Shown here: piece by piece, positions 50,121 to 60,303 of the stretch
Layout: every line of letters starts with the position of its first letter
How positions within the stretch are numbered: position 1 is the first letter of the stretch
NCBI GenBank assembly: GCA_964034945.1
Contig: OZ035962.1
Span: 107,766,034-107,830,033, forward strand
From: Chrysopilus asiliformis
Lineage: Eukaryota; Arthropoda; Insecta; Diptera; Rhagionidae
Direction of reading: 5' to 3'
Length of the DNA: 64,000 bases
Translations under genes and position numbers: made by a program
The notes under the pieces: generated by a model
Told to the model about the DNA's origin: nothing
The model's database searches: none
What the model saw: only the letters and a program-made list of their open reading frames with translations

Positions 50121-51319
50121 TAAATTGGATCATCATTTTTACGTTTTCCTGTACATACGATTTATTTATTTTTTATCGAAACAACTTATGAAATCTACGT
50201 CTGCCTTGTGATTACTGTCGAATGGGGGTATTTTTTAAATTCTAACGAAGAAATGTTGGATTATTGAAATTCAGAGAACAATTTTTTTTTCAGGAATCTT
50301 CTTTTATCATTTGATGGTAATGCTACTCTCGTCAAATACAAATCGTCCAATTTTATTATTTTATAAAACAGAACGATAACAAAACCTTAATACACTTCAG
50401 AAAATATTCCTCGGAAAAGATGATATCACAGATGGTTCCTGAGCTTTTTCTCTTCACAATTCCATTTCAGTGGCTCTATTTATCCCGGCATGGCCGAGAC
50501 CTCGAACTGAACCTTCCAGGAGAGTCCTTGAAACTTGTACATAACCTAAATAGCACACGATAAACAAATTCGTTTGGAGATCCTTTCTTCATATGGCAAA
50601 GTTCTATGGTATGATGGGAGCCGAAAATTTTTGAGAATATGCGCTTAGTGATTCACAAAGGACACAGGCAAGGACATGAAAATTTATTTCTGAAAGTAGG
50701 CCTAAATCCTTAAGAAAACCTTTCGCACGCACACAGTTGTCGGTATCTACGGTTGGGAGTTCCAGCTTAATGTTTACTGCTTTTCTGTTATTCGAATTGT
50801 TCAGCACGTGTAGCTGCCCCCACATTGGATTCTGCACGCATGTAAAACGAAGCGACTTTTCGGGGGTATATTTGTTGGGCGGATGGGGATGGCCGATTGA
50901 GCGGAAAACAAGGCGAATGTTAAAAGTCGTTTCGTTGATCTTGGTTTCGTAAAACGGAGCGGGAAGCGGAAAGCGGAAAGCGGAAAGTCAGCCCCTGGGA
51001 AATACTCTGGGATTTAATAAGCAAATGGCAAAGTGAAATACCATGAACGAGATAGTAATAAACGGATCTCGCACTGCGACTTCATTAGCTCACCCCACAC
51101 GAGCGTTTTTTAACCGCCTCTGCTTTCCGCATAACATCAGAAACAGGGATGCAAAACGTTATCGTAACGTAACAAAATAACGAAATGAATTTCTTATTTT
51201 TGCTTCAAAATTACGTTATAACGTTCTAGGAATGGAACTTTGTTCCAATAACGAAAAATGTAACGAAAACCGAAAATTATTATTTAGTTTTTTCGTTACA
51301 CGGTTTCATTTAACTGCTA

Positions 51320-51602
51320 CACTCAGAAAAATGTCCAAGTCAACTTTTTGTCAGGTTAACTCTGACCTCTAGCTGGCTGACAGAGGTTTCCATTACATGA
51401 CATTACATCCTCGAAATGCCTATCTAAGGTCAACTCGTGCAGCTCCCAATGCCCTACTTCACCTGCTGGTGGCTTAATTTCAGAATTTTTCCGACCACAG
51501 GTCAACTCAGTTTTACTTGCCCACATGCAGGCGAACGCGCGCCTGCCCGAGGCCAATTACGCCGTATGTAGGTCGTCGAGTTAGCCTCCATTTTTCTGAG
51601 TG
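51320..51602. mobile_element. MITE, 283 bp, TA target (copy 1)
   Basis: Ends CACTCAGAAAAATG and CATTTTTCTGAGTG are perfect inverted repeats flanked by TA (51318-51319, 51603-51604), suggesting Tc1/mariner-type mobilisation. The interior is GC-richer, with CTCGGGCAGGCGCGCGTTCG on the minus strand. The inverted second copy is at 62300-62571. Confidence 0.88.
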
Positions 51603-51829
51603 TAGAAAAAACTTTTAAGATCAAATTCTAAGATCTAGGCTGTGATGTCATGAAAGGACAAAAAAAAGTGGTAGATTTCTGTTTTTGTGACAGAGTAGAG
51701 TTGTGGAAAAGCATTTTAAACATTCGCACCTGAAATTTTAATCTAAAATTCAACGAAAAACTAGAAATCCAAATTAGTTTGATCAGATATTGTTGTGTAA
51801 TATGTTCTGATGCATAAAACCAGGGCAGC

Positions 51830-52049
51830 AATCATGTATTCCGACGCGTCTCTGTCTTTTGACTTCGACGCAGCTTTTAACTATTGACTTCGTCATATCA
51901 TCAGCTTCAAATTTCCTGGAGTGACAGTCAGAATCACGTTTGGATTTATAGTGACGATTCCGAGAAATTTCAAATTGCAGATATGGCGTAGTCAAGAGTT
52001 AAAAGCTGCGTCGAAGTCGAAAGACAGAGACGCGTCGGAATACATGATT
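51830..52049. mobile_element. long-inverted-repeat element, 220 bp
   Basis: AATCATGTATTCCGACGCGT and the following 32 bases are repeated, inverted, at the right end, leaving about 110 bases of interior. Arms differ at only a few positions. I could not define a target duplication, so the call as a MITE is from structure alone. Confidence 0.65.
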
Positions 52050-53659
52050 GGTGCCCAGACAAAAAACTAGCAAAGATGTAATAAAAAATTGGAAATTTCG
52101 CGAATATAAATTTTATTACTCCGCAATAACAATTGACAAAATTTTGGACTATTTTGGAGATTTATTAAGTAACGTTATGAATTTTTTCTTCGTTTTTCAT
52201 CCCTGACCAAGAATTGATACACGAGTAAAACGACTCCAGATGAAATCGAAAGGTGGCGAAAGGTTGCTGACTGTTCAGCGTTGTGTGTATTTAAGGACGA
52301 ACGCAATTTTCAAGTTTAGAGGTTAAATTGCGAACATGCGTACGTGCGTGGGCAAACGAACTTTAGTGAAAGGTGACCAAACTTTCTTCAGTTCATTTCC
52401 CTCTTCGACCCTTCTTGAATGTCACCCGGTATTCCATATTGGCCTTCATAGACGCTGTAGTCATGGGAAACAGGAGACGTTTGCATGGAACAGTTATGAT
52501 CGAGAGAAGGAGGAATCAAGGGTTACAGTCATATATATTTTCTGGAATCGGGATGGTATGGTTTGTGTTAAAGTGCGCTAGTTTTCCTCATTTTTCCAGA
52601 ATTCTGGATGATTCCAAGTAAGCTTGGTTCAAAATACTTTTGTGAATAAACCACAATAGCTATAAAGCCATTCAGCTTTTCATAAAGCCCGCACGTGTAT
52701 TAGCGAATAAAAGCGAAGCATGATTCCAGTGGGTTGTTCTCTGGGACGGGAGCAATTGAAAGTACTTGCAGGAATAAAGACCGTGTTTGAGACTATCTTA
52801 GCTTCACTTGGTCGGTCTAACACTCGAGCCACTCACTTCCGGTTTCCTCATACCGTTGCGTTTCTCCTTGTTTATACGTTTCAGGCTTCTCCTGGAAAAT
52901 GGAAATGTCGATTTGACATTGAACTTTGCTCGAGGGCATTTTCTCGTACACGTGCGAAAGGGGAAGCCTCTACTATCGAAAATAGAATGGTATACAAGTA
53001 TGATGAAAACAATCGCCCCGCATTCCTGTCCCTAGTGTTTGCGGGTTCCATGGCAGGTGGGATTCATCCTTGAGTGAGAATCTTAATAGCGAAATAAAAT
53101 CCCTGTAAAAATCCTTCTTCGTCGCACAATTTTGCTTTTAGCTGCAAGGAATATTTTCAGATTTATGCGTCATTCGTGATTTCGAGGGATGGACCCGGGA
53201 AAGGTGAAAAGGGGGACAATGAGCTACGCAATTGATGAGATTTTATGATAATATGAGAATTTTCTTTTTTGTTTTTGCGTGTGCCGTCGTAATCTTTGCT
53301 ATATGTTTTCCAATGGATGTAGCATCATAAATGACTACTAGGAGGAAAGCTTTTTAAATAAGAAAAGATGAATTACTAAAAAGTTCTTTTTTTTTGTGAA
53401 ACATGTGCTAAATGACTTATCGAACTATTTTTGATTTCATAAAAAAATATATGTTTTAAGGAATTTTTTCCTGTTTTTATGTCGAAAACTCACAAACTAC
53501 TCGAACGTCTTCCTCTTTTTACCACAAAATGTGGTATTCGGTTGGGTTTTATGGCGTTTTTTTCTACAGCATAGAATTAGGCAATGCTCTACTAGAACCT
53601 CTGCGTTTTAAATTTGTATTCAATTTTCATGAGTTTTATGGTACTATCTTTTTTTCAGA
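52050..53659. other. intergenic stretch without recognised genes
   Basis: Contains a 117-codon plus frame (52720-53073) and overlapping alternatives with no motif I recognise. The part just before 53660 is AT-rich and ends in TTTTTTTCAG. Confidence 0.4.
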
Positions 53660-54183
53660 ATGTTGGGCATCGAAATAAATGAGAAGCTCCAATGGCGTGA
53701 TCATATTATCAAAATAGCAAACGAAGCATCACAGTGCCTAGGCTTCCTGGGACGATGCAAAAAATATTTCGCACCAGTCGACGTCCTAAACATTTACAAA
53801 ACCTACATTCGACCGAGACTCGAGTACAATTCGCATATTTGGGCTGGAGCCCCAAAAACTGTCCTGCAACTGCTGGACCGAATTCAAAAACGTGCGATCC
53901 GACTGATTGGAGACAAGTCTTTGACCGATTCATTACCGTCTCTCGAGCATCGTCGCTCTGTTGGGGTACTTAGCATATTCTATAGATATTTCCATGGGAA
54001 ATGTTCTACCGAAATTTCCCAACTTATTCCTCCACGGCATATTTTCCCTAGACACTCTTGTGCAGCTGCACGCGCGCACGACTTCTTCCTTGGGCGTCCC
54101 CGCTTTCGTACAGTAAAGTTTAGGGGTTCCTTCATTCCGCGAACAACAAGACTTTGGAACAATTTACCATCCGATGTGTTCTG
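53660..54183 (+). pseudogene. LINE reverse-transcriptase C-terminal fragment
   Basis: The frame encodes the thumb and C-terminal part of a CR1/Jockey-group non-LTR reverse transcriptase. Landmarks in order are MLGIEINEKLQWRDHI, LGFLGRCKKYF, IYKTYIRPRLEYNSHIW, LLDRIQKRAIRLIGD, SLEHRRSVGVLSIFYRY and FIPRTTRLWNNLPSDVF. The polymerase palm and endonuclease are missing, and the last 20-30 residues are replaced by Helitron sequence, with the frame running on to a stop at 54268. The frame itself has no internal stop, unusual for a dead fragment. A TTTTTTTCAG immediately before 53659 resembles a splice acceptor, so exonisation is possible but unproven. Confidence 0.85.
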
Positions 54184-54484
54184 GGTCTATGTTGGGGCTG
54201 GACCCCCGACGAACATCTATGCCAAATTTCAGGCCAATCGATTCAGTAGTTTCCCAGCAAAAGAGTAACATAGCGCAAAAACTAAGTTTCAAAATCACTA
54301 TACCCCCTCCCCTTACTCCCCCCAACCATCGCGGTACTTTTCCGTATGCCTATGTTGGAACCAGAACTACCACAGACACTCATGCCAAATTTCAAGTCAA
54401 TCGGTTCAGCCGTTTTTGCGTGAAAGAGGAACAGACAGACAGACGGACAGACAGACACCAACTCATTTTTATATATTAGTATGA
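54184..54484 (-). mobile_element. truncated Helitron copy 2
   Basis: This is the reverse complement of the 5' 300 bases of the Helitron at 24244. Its 5' end (TCATACTAATATATAAAAAT, reading down from 54484) is preceded by A, exactly as in the first copy. The 3' half with the CCGGGC hairpin and CTAG is absent, and the sequence passes straight into the LINE fragment at about 54184. Confidence 0.88.
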
Positions 54485-55174
54485 TTTATCGAATCTGTCG
54501 ATATCGTGGGACGCAGACGTATCACTGTCTGTTGTTTAATCTCGCTCCTTTCATCTCTGTATAGTAGATTGCCCATATGTGCAAAGTTGTAATTTTTGTT
54601 GCTCCCCGTCCATTTTCGTGAAGTTTAGGTCAAAAAAATAAGATTTAAAAAAAAAAGTAGGAACCTGTAGTGGAAAAAACCCAGTCGGTTTTTCATTGAA
54701 GTTTCAAAAATAGACTTTAAAATGGTGAATCGCTTTAACTGTCCGTAACTCCTATAATATTTAATTTTTCGTTGATGGTCTAAAGACAACTTTTGTAGAG
54801 GATAACTAGACGAACATCTAATTCTCACGAAGTTTTGACCTACGGTTGAAATTTAATGCTTTTTTGGTCCCAAAACAGCAATTTTTTAAGAACATTTTCA
54901 TGAATTTTTTTCTTTAAATGATTTTTTGCACTTTCTAAAGGGTGGAATATTTCTTCTGGTAAGCCTATGTTCTAGAGAATGAAATGTAGATTAATTTAAA
55001 AAAAAAATGAAGCCGATCTAAAGTTATACGACATAGATACAGACCGACAAACAGACAGATTTATGGATATCCTAAATTTGTTGTCTGAAACGGATTTTGT
55101 ACTGGTCAGATTTTTCAAAAGTAGAATTTTTTTTAAGTTTTTCCGATATTCTTATTTGTTATAAAACATTTTAA

Positions 55175-55393
55175 CCCTTAATTTATGAGGTGAAAATCAT
55201 ATGCGTAAATGATGAGGTGGTTTCCAATGGACTTGTTCTAATCACATACCAAATCCGTGCTTTTAACTCGGCACACAACACCATACTGTATGAAAATACT
55301 GAAGATTTCAGAGTCACTGTGCTGAAAACATGAGAAATAGCAAAGAGAGAAAAGTCAATGTGGGTCCACTGGACCCACCTCATCAATTAAGGG
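55175..55393. mobile_element. piggyBac-type MITE, 219 bp, in left arm
   Basis: Ends CCCTTAATTTATGAGGTG and CACCTCATCAATTAAGGG are inverted repeats flanked by TTAA (55171-55174, 55394-55397). Near the right end GGGTCCACTGGACCC is a perfect palindrome. Its mirror copy is at 55990-56208. Confidence 0.82.
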
Positions 55394-55588
55394 TTAAAAT
55401 ACAAAATTTAATGGATTTTTTTTAAATTTTTTTTCTTGAAATTGTTCATAATTTTTTGTTAAATATTCAATGAATTTTGCTTTCGAATAGCTTTGCATTG
55501 ATATTTGTTTATAATGCTGTTCCATCGCATGCAGGATATACTGTTTTTGTTGCTCCTGGTGCGTTGGAACAGTATTATATCGAGTCAT
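55394..55588 (-). pseudogene. inverted partial copy of the palindrome coding fragment
   Basis: The frame of 64 residues is identical to the end of the plus-strand copy except for Pro in place of Leu after NTV. It lacks the 5' part, which lies only in the spacer and on the right. It is thus a by-product of the inverted duplication. Confidence 0.75.
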
Positions 55589-55590
55589 CA

Positions 55591-55989
55591 GAATTGTGCG
55601 ATTTTGTTAGTAATAACAATAACACATACTTTTTCTTTGATAAAATATTAAATCAAGAAATCACTGGTATAAGGAACAATTTTTTGACTGCCGATCCAGC
55701 AACATGGGAGGAAGACGAGAACTACATCGCTGCGAAGGCAATGATTAAAAATTTACTTGTGGTGTATGATATAGCAGAGCGTGGAGTAGCTTTGATGACT
55801 CGATATAATACTGTTCTAACGCACCAGGAGCAACAAAAACAGTATATCCTGCATGCGATGGAACAGCATTATAAACAAATATCAATGCAAAGCTATTCGA
55901 AAGCAAAATTCATTGAATATTTAACAAAAAATTATGAACAATTTCAAGAAAAAAAATTTAAAAAAAATCCATTAAATTTTGTATTTTAA
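55591..55989 (+). pseudogene. coding fragment in palindrome spacer and right arm
   Basis: From the spacer into the right arm an open frame encodes about 130 residues. It starts near IESSELCDFVSNNNNTYFFF and includes ATWEEDENYIAAKAMIKNLL, VVYDIAERGVALMTRYN and THQEQQKQYILHAME. The pattern with AERGVAL and Glu-x-Gln-Lys-Gln resembles the C-terminus of uncharacterised proteins I remember from invertebrate genomes; I cannot name the family. The frame ends at TAA formed by the TTAA target of the next MITE, so the true C-terminus may be cut. The reading upstream of 55591 is antisense of the left arm, not gene. A partial inverted copy with THQEQQKQYI lies at 55394-55588, minus. Confidence 0.5.
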
Positions 55990-56208
55990 CCCTTAATTGA
56001 TGAGGTGGGTCCAGTGGACCCACATTGACTTTTCTCTCTTTGCTATTTCTCATGTTTTCAGCACAGTGACTCTGAAATCTTCAGTATTTTCATACAGTAT
56101 GGTGTTGTGTGCCGAGTTAAAAGCACGGATTTGGTATGTGATTAGAACAAGTCCATTGGAAACCACCTCATCATTTACGCATATGATTTTCACCTCATAA
56201 ATTAAGGG
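55990..56208. mobile_element. piggyBac-type MITE, 219 bp, in right arm
   Basis: Mirror copy of 55175-55393, flanked by TTAA at 55986-55989 and 56209-56212. Its presence at the same place in both arms shows it inserted before the inverted duplication. Its left TTAA supplies the stop codon of the coding fragment. Confidence 0.82.
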
Positions 56209-56837
56209 TTAAAATGTTTTATAACAAATAAGAATATCGGAAAAACTTAAAAAAAAATCTACTTTTGAAAAATCTGACCAGTACAAAATCCGTTTCAGAC
56301 AACAAATTTAGGATATCCATAAATCTGTCTGTTTGTCGGTCTGTATCTATGTCGTATAACTTTAGATCGGCTTCATTTTTTTTTTAAATTAATCTACATT
56401 TCATTCTCTAGAACATAGGCTTACCAGAAGAAATATTCCACCCTTTAGAAAGTGCAAAAAATCATTTAAAGAAAAAAATTCATGAAAATGTTCTTAAAAA
56501 ATTGCTGTTTTGGGACCAAAAAAGCATTAAATTTCAACCGTAGGTCAAAACTTCGTGAGAATTAGATGTTCGTCTAGTTATCCTCTACAAAAGTTGTCTT
56601 TAGACCATCAACGAAAAATTAAATATTATAGGAGTTACGGACAGTTAAAGCGATTCACCATTTTAAAGTCTATTTTTGAAACTTCAATGAAAAACCGAGT
56701 GGGTTTTTTCCACTACAGGTTCCTACTTTTTTTTTAAATCTTATTTTTTTGACCTAAACTTCACGAAAATGGACGGGGAGCAACAAAAATTACAACTTTA
56801 CATATTTCATATATCTTGTGGGCAATCTACTGTATAG

Positions 56838-56843
56838 TTTATT
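56838..56843 (-). terminator. polyadenylation signal AATAAA of DUF1091 gene 1
   Basis: TTTATT on the plus strand is AATAAA on the minus strand, about 106 bases after the stop at 56949 and just outside the foldback element. Confidence 0.45.
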
Positions 56844-56948
56844 TTTGTACAATTTTTGATTAAAAAGACACAATTTTAAAATAAAATTTTAATTCGGAGA
56901 GAATTTTTTGACAAAAGTTTGGATATTTTGTTCAATTAAAAACCATGA

Positions 56949-57577
56949 TTAATTAAGAAAATCACTCATTATTATGTGCCCAAAAATCGAAAGTTGATAG
57001 AATAATTTTAATTCACCAAACTCGTTGGTCCACGTGTAGCCACTAGTATAAACGAACTTCATCGGTGGTAAGTAGGAAGGCAATGCATTATTCGGGAAAG
57101 TGAAATTTTTGATAAAATAATTTCCTTTTGGAATTGGACATGTTTTTGGAAAATTCGAATTAGGTTTGATGTTGCGAGTGTAAGTTTCCCACAAAGGATG
57201 GGTTTTGAACTGTCGATAAATCATGCAGTAGTCAATAGTGTAGTTAAAAATCTTCATTGTTGATCCTGTAAATGGATAACATGTGACAGCAACGTTATAC
57301 TTAAATTCTGGAACATCGCGAAGGACATTGAAGTAGCTGCTAATTGTTTCATTGTCATCCAAAACAACTTTAACCTGGACGACATTATCATCAAATGATA
57401 GTTTTGCATTATCAAAAAATACTCGTGGTCTTTTCTGAAGGAAGTGTGAAATGGAAAATAATGTAATATCTGTGAATTTTGTAAAAAAAAATTAAAAAAA
57501 AGCATATTTACTTTATGGTTATCACAGAATGTTAAAAATATTGAGGAAAAATATAAAACTGTGAAAGGAATCTTCAT
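56949..57577 (-). CDS. DUF1091 family secreted protein (gene 1)
   Basis: Two exons: 57577-57512 encodes a 22-residue hydrophobic signal peptide (MKIPFTVLYFSSIFLTFC), and 57434-56949 encodes 161 residues. The 77-base intron has GTAAAT/TTCAG borders in phase 0; the start is the ATG at the head of the signal sequence. The mature part begins KRPRVFFDNAKLSFDDN and carries the family core: YTIDYCMIYRQ, then SNFPKTCPIPKGNYFIKNF, then an ALPSYLPP stretch and WTNEFGELKLFY. Spacing of the two Cys and the S-N-x(3)-CP-x(2)-G-x-Y pattern fit DUF1091, a large fly family of small secreted proteins; related CheA/CheB proteins act in chemosensation. Function here is unknown. The 183-residue length is normal. 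It is intact and is tandem with 58267-58860 and 60304-60900. Confidence 0.85.
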
Positions 57578-58266
57578 GTTGATACCAAATCCGAAAGATA
57601 TTTATGTACGTGTGCATCAAAATCTAATTTTTCGAATATATATTTTTATCAAATCTTTGACATCAGGTCGAAATATCTGTTAATGTAGTAATAATTACTC
57701 ACGATTAAAATCTATTGTCATAAACAAATAAATCTATTTTTGTGAAAACTCACAAATTCACCTTTCCGGATGATTGATTAAATAAATGTATAGGCGCCTA
57801 AATTTTTTTTAACAAATCAAAAAAGTGGTTTTTGTTTTGTACAACATCTTAAATTAGGATTTAATCCATTCATATTGAGTTTTAGCAATACTTTTCTATT
57901 CCTAAAACTCTTACTGCACGTCCCATTTTACCTCAATTGTGAATTATTTATGTATGCAGACTTTATAAGAACTTTTTAAAATACGTGTCTCTAATTATAG
58001 GTACTTCAGACACCCCGTTCCCTTCGTCAAGCTTTTTCATGTTTTTTTGTGGAAGGGTTAGTACAAATCCGCAGACCCTGAAGCCTAAAAGCCTCATAAA
58101 AATTAGGGTTTTATAATTCTTCTATAGCGACGTAAAATTAAAATAGTAATCAACGGTGTGGGGCCAGGATCGGAGTTGGGGCTTTTTTTAGAATAACTTC
58201 ACACCTCTGATAATACCAACAAAATTTCATTACTGATTGAAAAACTGCAAACTGCCACTTTATTTC
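57578..58266. other. intergenic spacer of the DUF1091 cluster
   Basis: I checked both strands for further paralogue exons (KRP start, CP-x(2)-G core, WNN-x-FG end) and saw none. The stretch is AT-rich; it must contain the promoter of gene 1 but no clear element was recognised. Confidence 0.5.
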
Positions 58267-58860
58267 CTAAATCAATTTTACAAGACCATTGATAGCAACA
58301 TTACCAATAGTCTGAAATTCACCAAAATGATTATTCCAATAGAATGTCCCTTTCGCTGCATAGTTCCAATCGGAAAGAGAACTTGGAATAACACAATCAG
58401 GGAATATTAAATTTTTTAAAAAATAAATTCCTTTTTCAATTGGGCAGGCGAATGGAACATTTGAAACCTTTTTCACTTCATTTATTAACGCTGCGAAGAA
58501 CGACTGGAGTTTGGTTACTTCTTATACTCGACACCAGTCTAGAGTATGATTTAGAATTAAAAAATTCCGTTTTAAAATAAATAAAGAAGCAGAAAGTCGA
58601 AACGTCATAGAAGGCAGAGTTTCCAACACTTCAATACTATCATACAGAGATCTGTTACCAACTATGGTGAAATTAAATTTTAACACATTCTCATCGGTTG
58701 AAATCGCTTTGCTAAACATTAAGATTTTTGTACATTTCTGAAAAAAAAAATTATTTTACAGAGAAGGAAAATAAGAACTTTTTTTTAAAATGTTTACACA
58801 CTATCCGTACGGAATCTATGTCGAAATAATTATTAAATATAACACTGCGAACAAATTCAT
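58267..58860 (-). pseudogene. DUF1091 paralogue, pseudogene (gene 2)
   Basis: The two-exon layout is preserved: a signal-like exon (58860-58798, MNLFAVLYLIIIST) and exon 2 (58737-58267), with a GTAAAC donor and TTTCAG acceptor. Exon 1 has two in-frame TAG codons before the donor. Exon 2 has a TAA at 58522-58524, right after NHTLDWCRV, where gene 3 has a Cys codon. The first Lys-Arg-Pro of exon 2 has become Lys-Cys-Thr. Beyond the stop the frame remains open through VPFACPIEKGIYFLKNL and FYWNNHFGEFQ to the end, so decay is by point mutations and recent. It is closest to gene 3. Functional stop-codon readthrough is unlikely given three stops. Confidence 0.8.
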
Positions 58861-59057
58861 TCTAAAATAAAAATTTCTCGATCAAACTGACAGGAAAAAG
58901 TACATTGAGATCGTTTCATTTCATTCTTTGAATGTTCTTTCACAGGAATTTCAAAAATTAAAATGACTTTCGTCTAAAATTAAAAGTGAATTAATTTTTT
59001 GTTCAAAGAAAAGCATGTCAGGTTTTTGATATTTCGGATGGTAAAATTTTTGACTTA

Positions 59058-59186
59058 GGGGTCCATTATGGATAACGATCGTAATCGCAACGATCGAGAT
59101 TCACCTGTTGTTGTTGGTATAAAACACTAACAACAACACACAATTTCTGATCGTTACGATTACGATCGTTATCCATAATGGACCCC
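59058..59186. mobile_element. MITE, 129 bp, TTA target
   Basis: GGGGTCCATTATGGATAACG opens an inverted repeat of about 40 bases with one mismatch, leaving a short interior with GTTGTTGTT/AACAACAAC that also pairs. TTA flanks both ends (59055-59057, 59187-59189). Almost the entire element is one hairpin; PIF/Harbinger type is likely. Confidence 0.85.
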
Positions 59187-59341
59187 TTAATTTTACGAAC
59201 TTTCGACCCATGAAGTTTTAGCGGCATTTGTTTTCAACTTTTAGGAGTCCACGATATACGCCATAGATGCTAGAAGAAAAACTCGGGAATTACTGAGTGG
59301 TGTTTTACTGCAGGGGATTTATAAGCGATCCAAATCCCTTA

Positions 59342-59703
59342 GCGCGGTATTACACACGGCAACTTTCGGGCTTACTTAAGCCGATTTGTGGGAGAAACGA
59401 CTGCGGAGGGAAAAGTTGCCACTCGAAATCATGGCTTATCGACAATCTGCATACATGCAAAGCGTGTGAACCGGTTTGGGAAAAGTAGTAGGCAGAAATC
59501 ATTTTCGTTCTGACCGTCAGCAGGTAAAGATCTTGGGAAGTATATGAGCAGCAGCAATTTCAATGGTTTGAGTCCACACACACCCATGTAAACTTGTGTA
59601 GCATATGCAAACAGGATTGGCTTATTTAAGCCACAAATGTAAGCACATTGGCTTATTAAGCCCAAAAGTTGCCGGCTTAAATAAGCCAAGTGTAATACCG
59701 GAC
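59342..59703. mobile_element. MITE, 362 bp, TTA target
   Basis: Ends GCGCGGTATTACACACGGC and, from the right, GTCCGGTATTACACTTGGC are inverted repeats, followed by paired GGCAACTTTCGGGCTTACTT and related GGCTTAATAAGCC words. TTA flanks each side (59339-59341, 59704-59706). It lies between DUF1091 gene 3 and the pseudogene. Confidence 0.7.
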
Positions 59704-59706
59704 TTA

Positions 59707-60201
59707 CGAATTGTAGGCGATAGAAGCGAGTTTACAGAGAGAGGCTTAGGTCAATATTAGTGGGCGAAAAATTTCTTTGTGGGATGATCTCTCTAATGGT
59801 GAAAACAGGATTCAAATCCCTGCAGCGGATTAAGAATAATCAGGAGTGGGGGTAAGAATTATCATTACAGGACCTTTCATTTCGATTTTTTGAAATTCAA
59901 ACACCAAATTCGTGATCAAAAACCTCTTAATGTCAGTTTTATAGGGGAAAATGAGAAAAAGATATTTGCGTCACCCTTACAGGATCTCATGTTTCGAATT
60001 TTGAAATTCTCACACTAGATTCGTGATTTCACTGAAAAAATCAAAAACTCAAATATTAATTAATCTAATTTGAAACTTTTCAGCTCCCACATACTACAAC
60101 TACTTGGAATTTTTGGTCTATATTTTCGTAGTATTTACTAATGATACAAGATTTTTTTGTATTCGATGATATAATTAAAAATATTTTAGTTTAGACACAA
60201 T
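59707..60201. other. spacer with an imperfect 100-bp-scale repeat
   Basis: TTACAGGACCTTTCATTTCG with AAATTCGTGATCAAAAAC, near 59868-59930, is echoed by TTACAGGATCTCATGTTTCG with AGATTCGTGATTTCACTG near 59979-60035. A related TTACAGGACGTGAACG appears at 63799. No gene seen. Confidence 0.4.
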
Positions 60202-60207
60202 TTTATT
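60202..60207 (-). terminator. polyadenylation signal AATAAA of DUF1091 gene 3
   Basis: AATAAA on the minus strand, about 97 bases after the stop at 60304. Confidence 0.45.
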
Positions 60208-60303
60208 CAAACATTTTTAATGCTATGCACTCCCATATTTAAGAAAAATATATATCCAAGTTTTTTTTTAGAACAAATTGACTTTCATTCTATATTTTAT
60301 AAA

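Larger units (their letters stand above)
46112..51317. other. intergenic stretch without recognised genes
   Basis: About 5 kb with no gene I recognise. Frames at 47345-47965, 48304-48504 and 49016-49567 (65-102 codons) have Leu/Ile/Phe-rich translations but no family motif, splice pattern or polyadenylation logic. A 33-bp tandem duplication (46772-46837) and a dispersed repeat (49900-50120) are listed separately. At 50957-50985 a GGAAAGC word repeats several times. Confidence 0.4.
54562..56832. mobile_element. foldback palindrome with about 1 kb arms
   Basis: Arms 54562-55590 and 55793-56832 are inverted repeats that align almost base for base around a 202-base spacer, with only scattered differences. 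One is a gap of about 14 bases near the left outer end. The outer ends read TAGTAGATTGCCCA and, from the right, CAGTAGATTGCCCA, each next to TA, so the whole may be one TA-target foldback element. Each arm holds a TTAA MITE and the 3' part of a coding frame. Very similar arms mean recent origin, but an assembly or library artefact must be excluded. Confidence 0.8.

Noticed and set aside
52720..53073. 117-codon plus frame
   Set aside because: No motif, and an overlapping alternative frame is equally open.
54174..54479. 101-codon frame across the truncated Helitron
   Set aside because: It is the Helitron's own repeat sequence, also open in the antisense of the copy at 24244.
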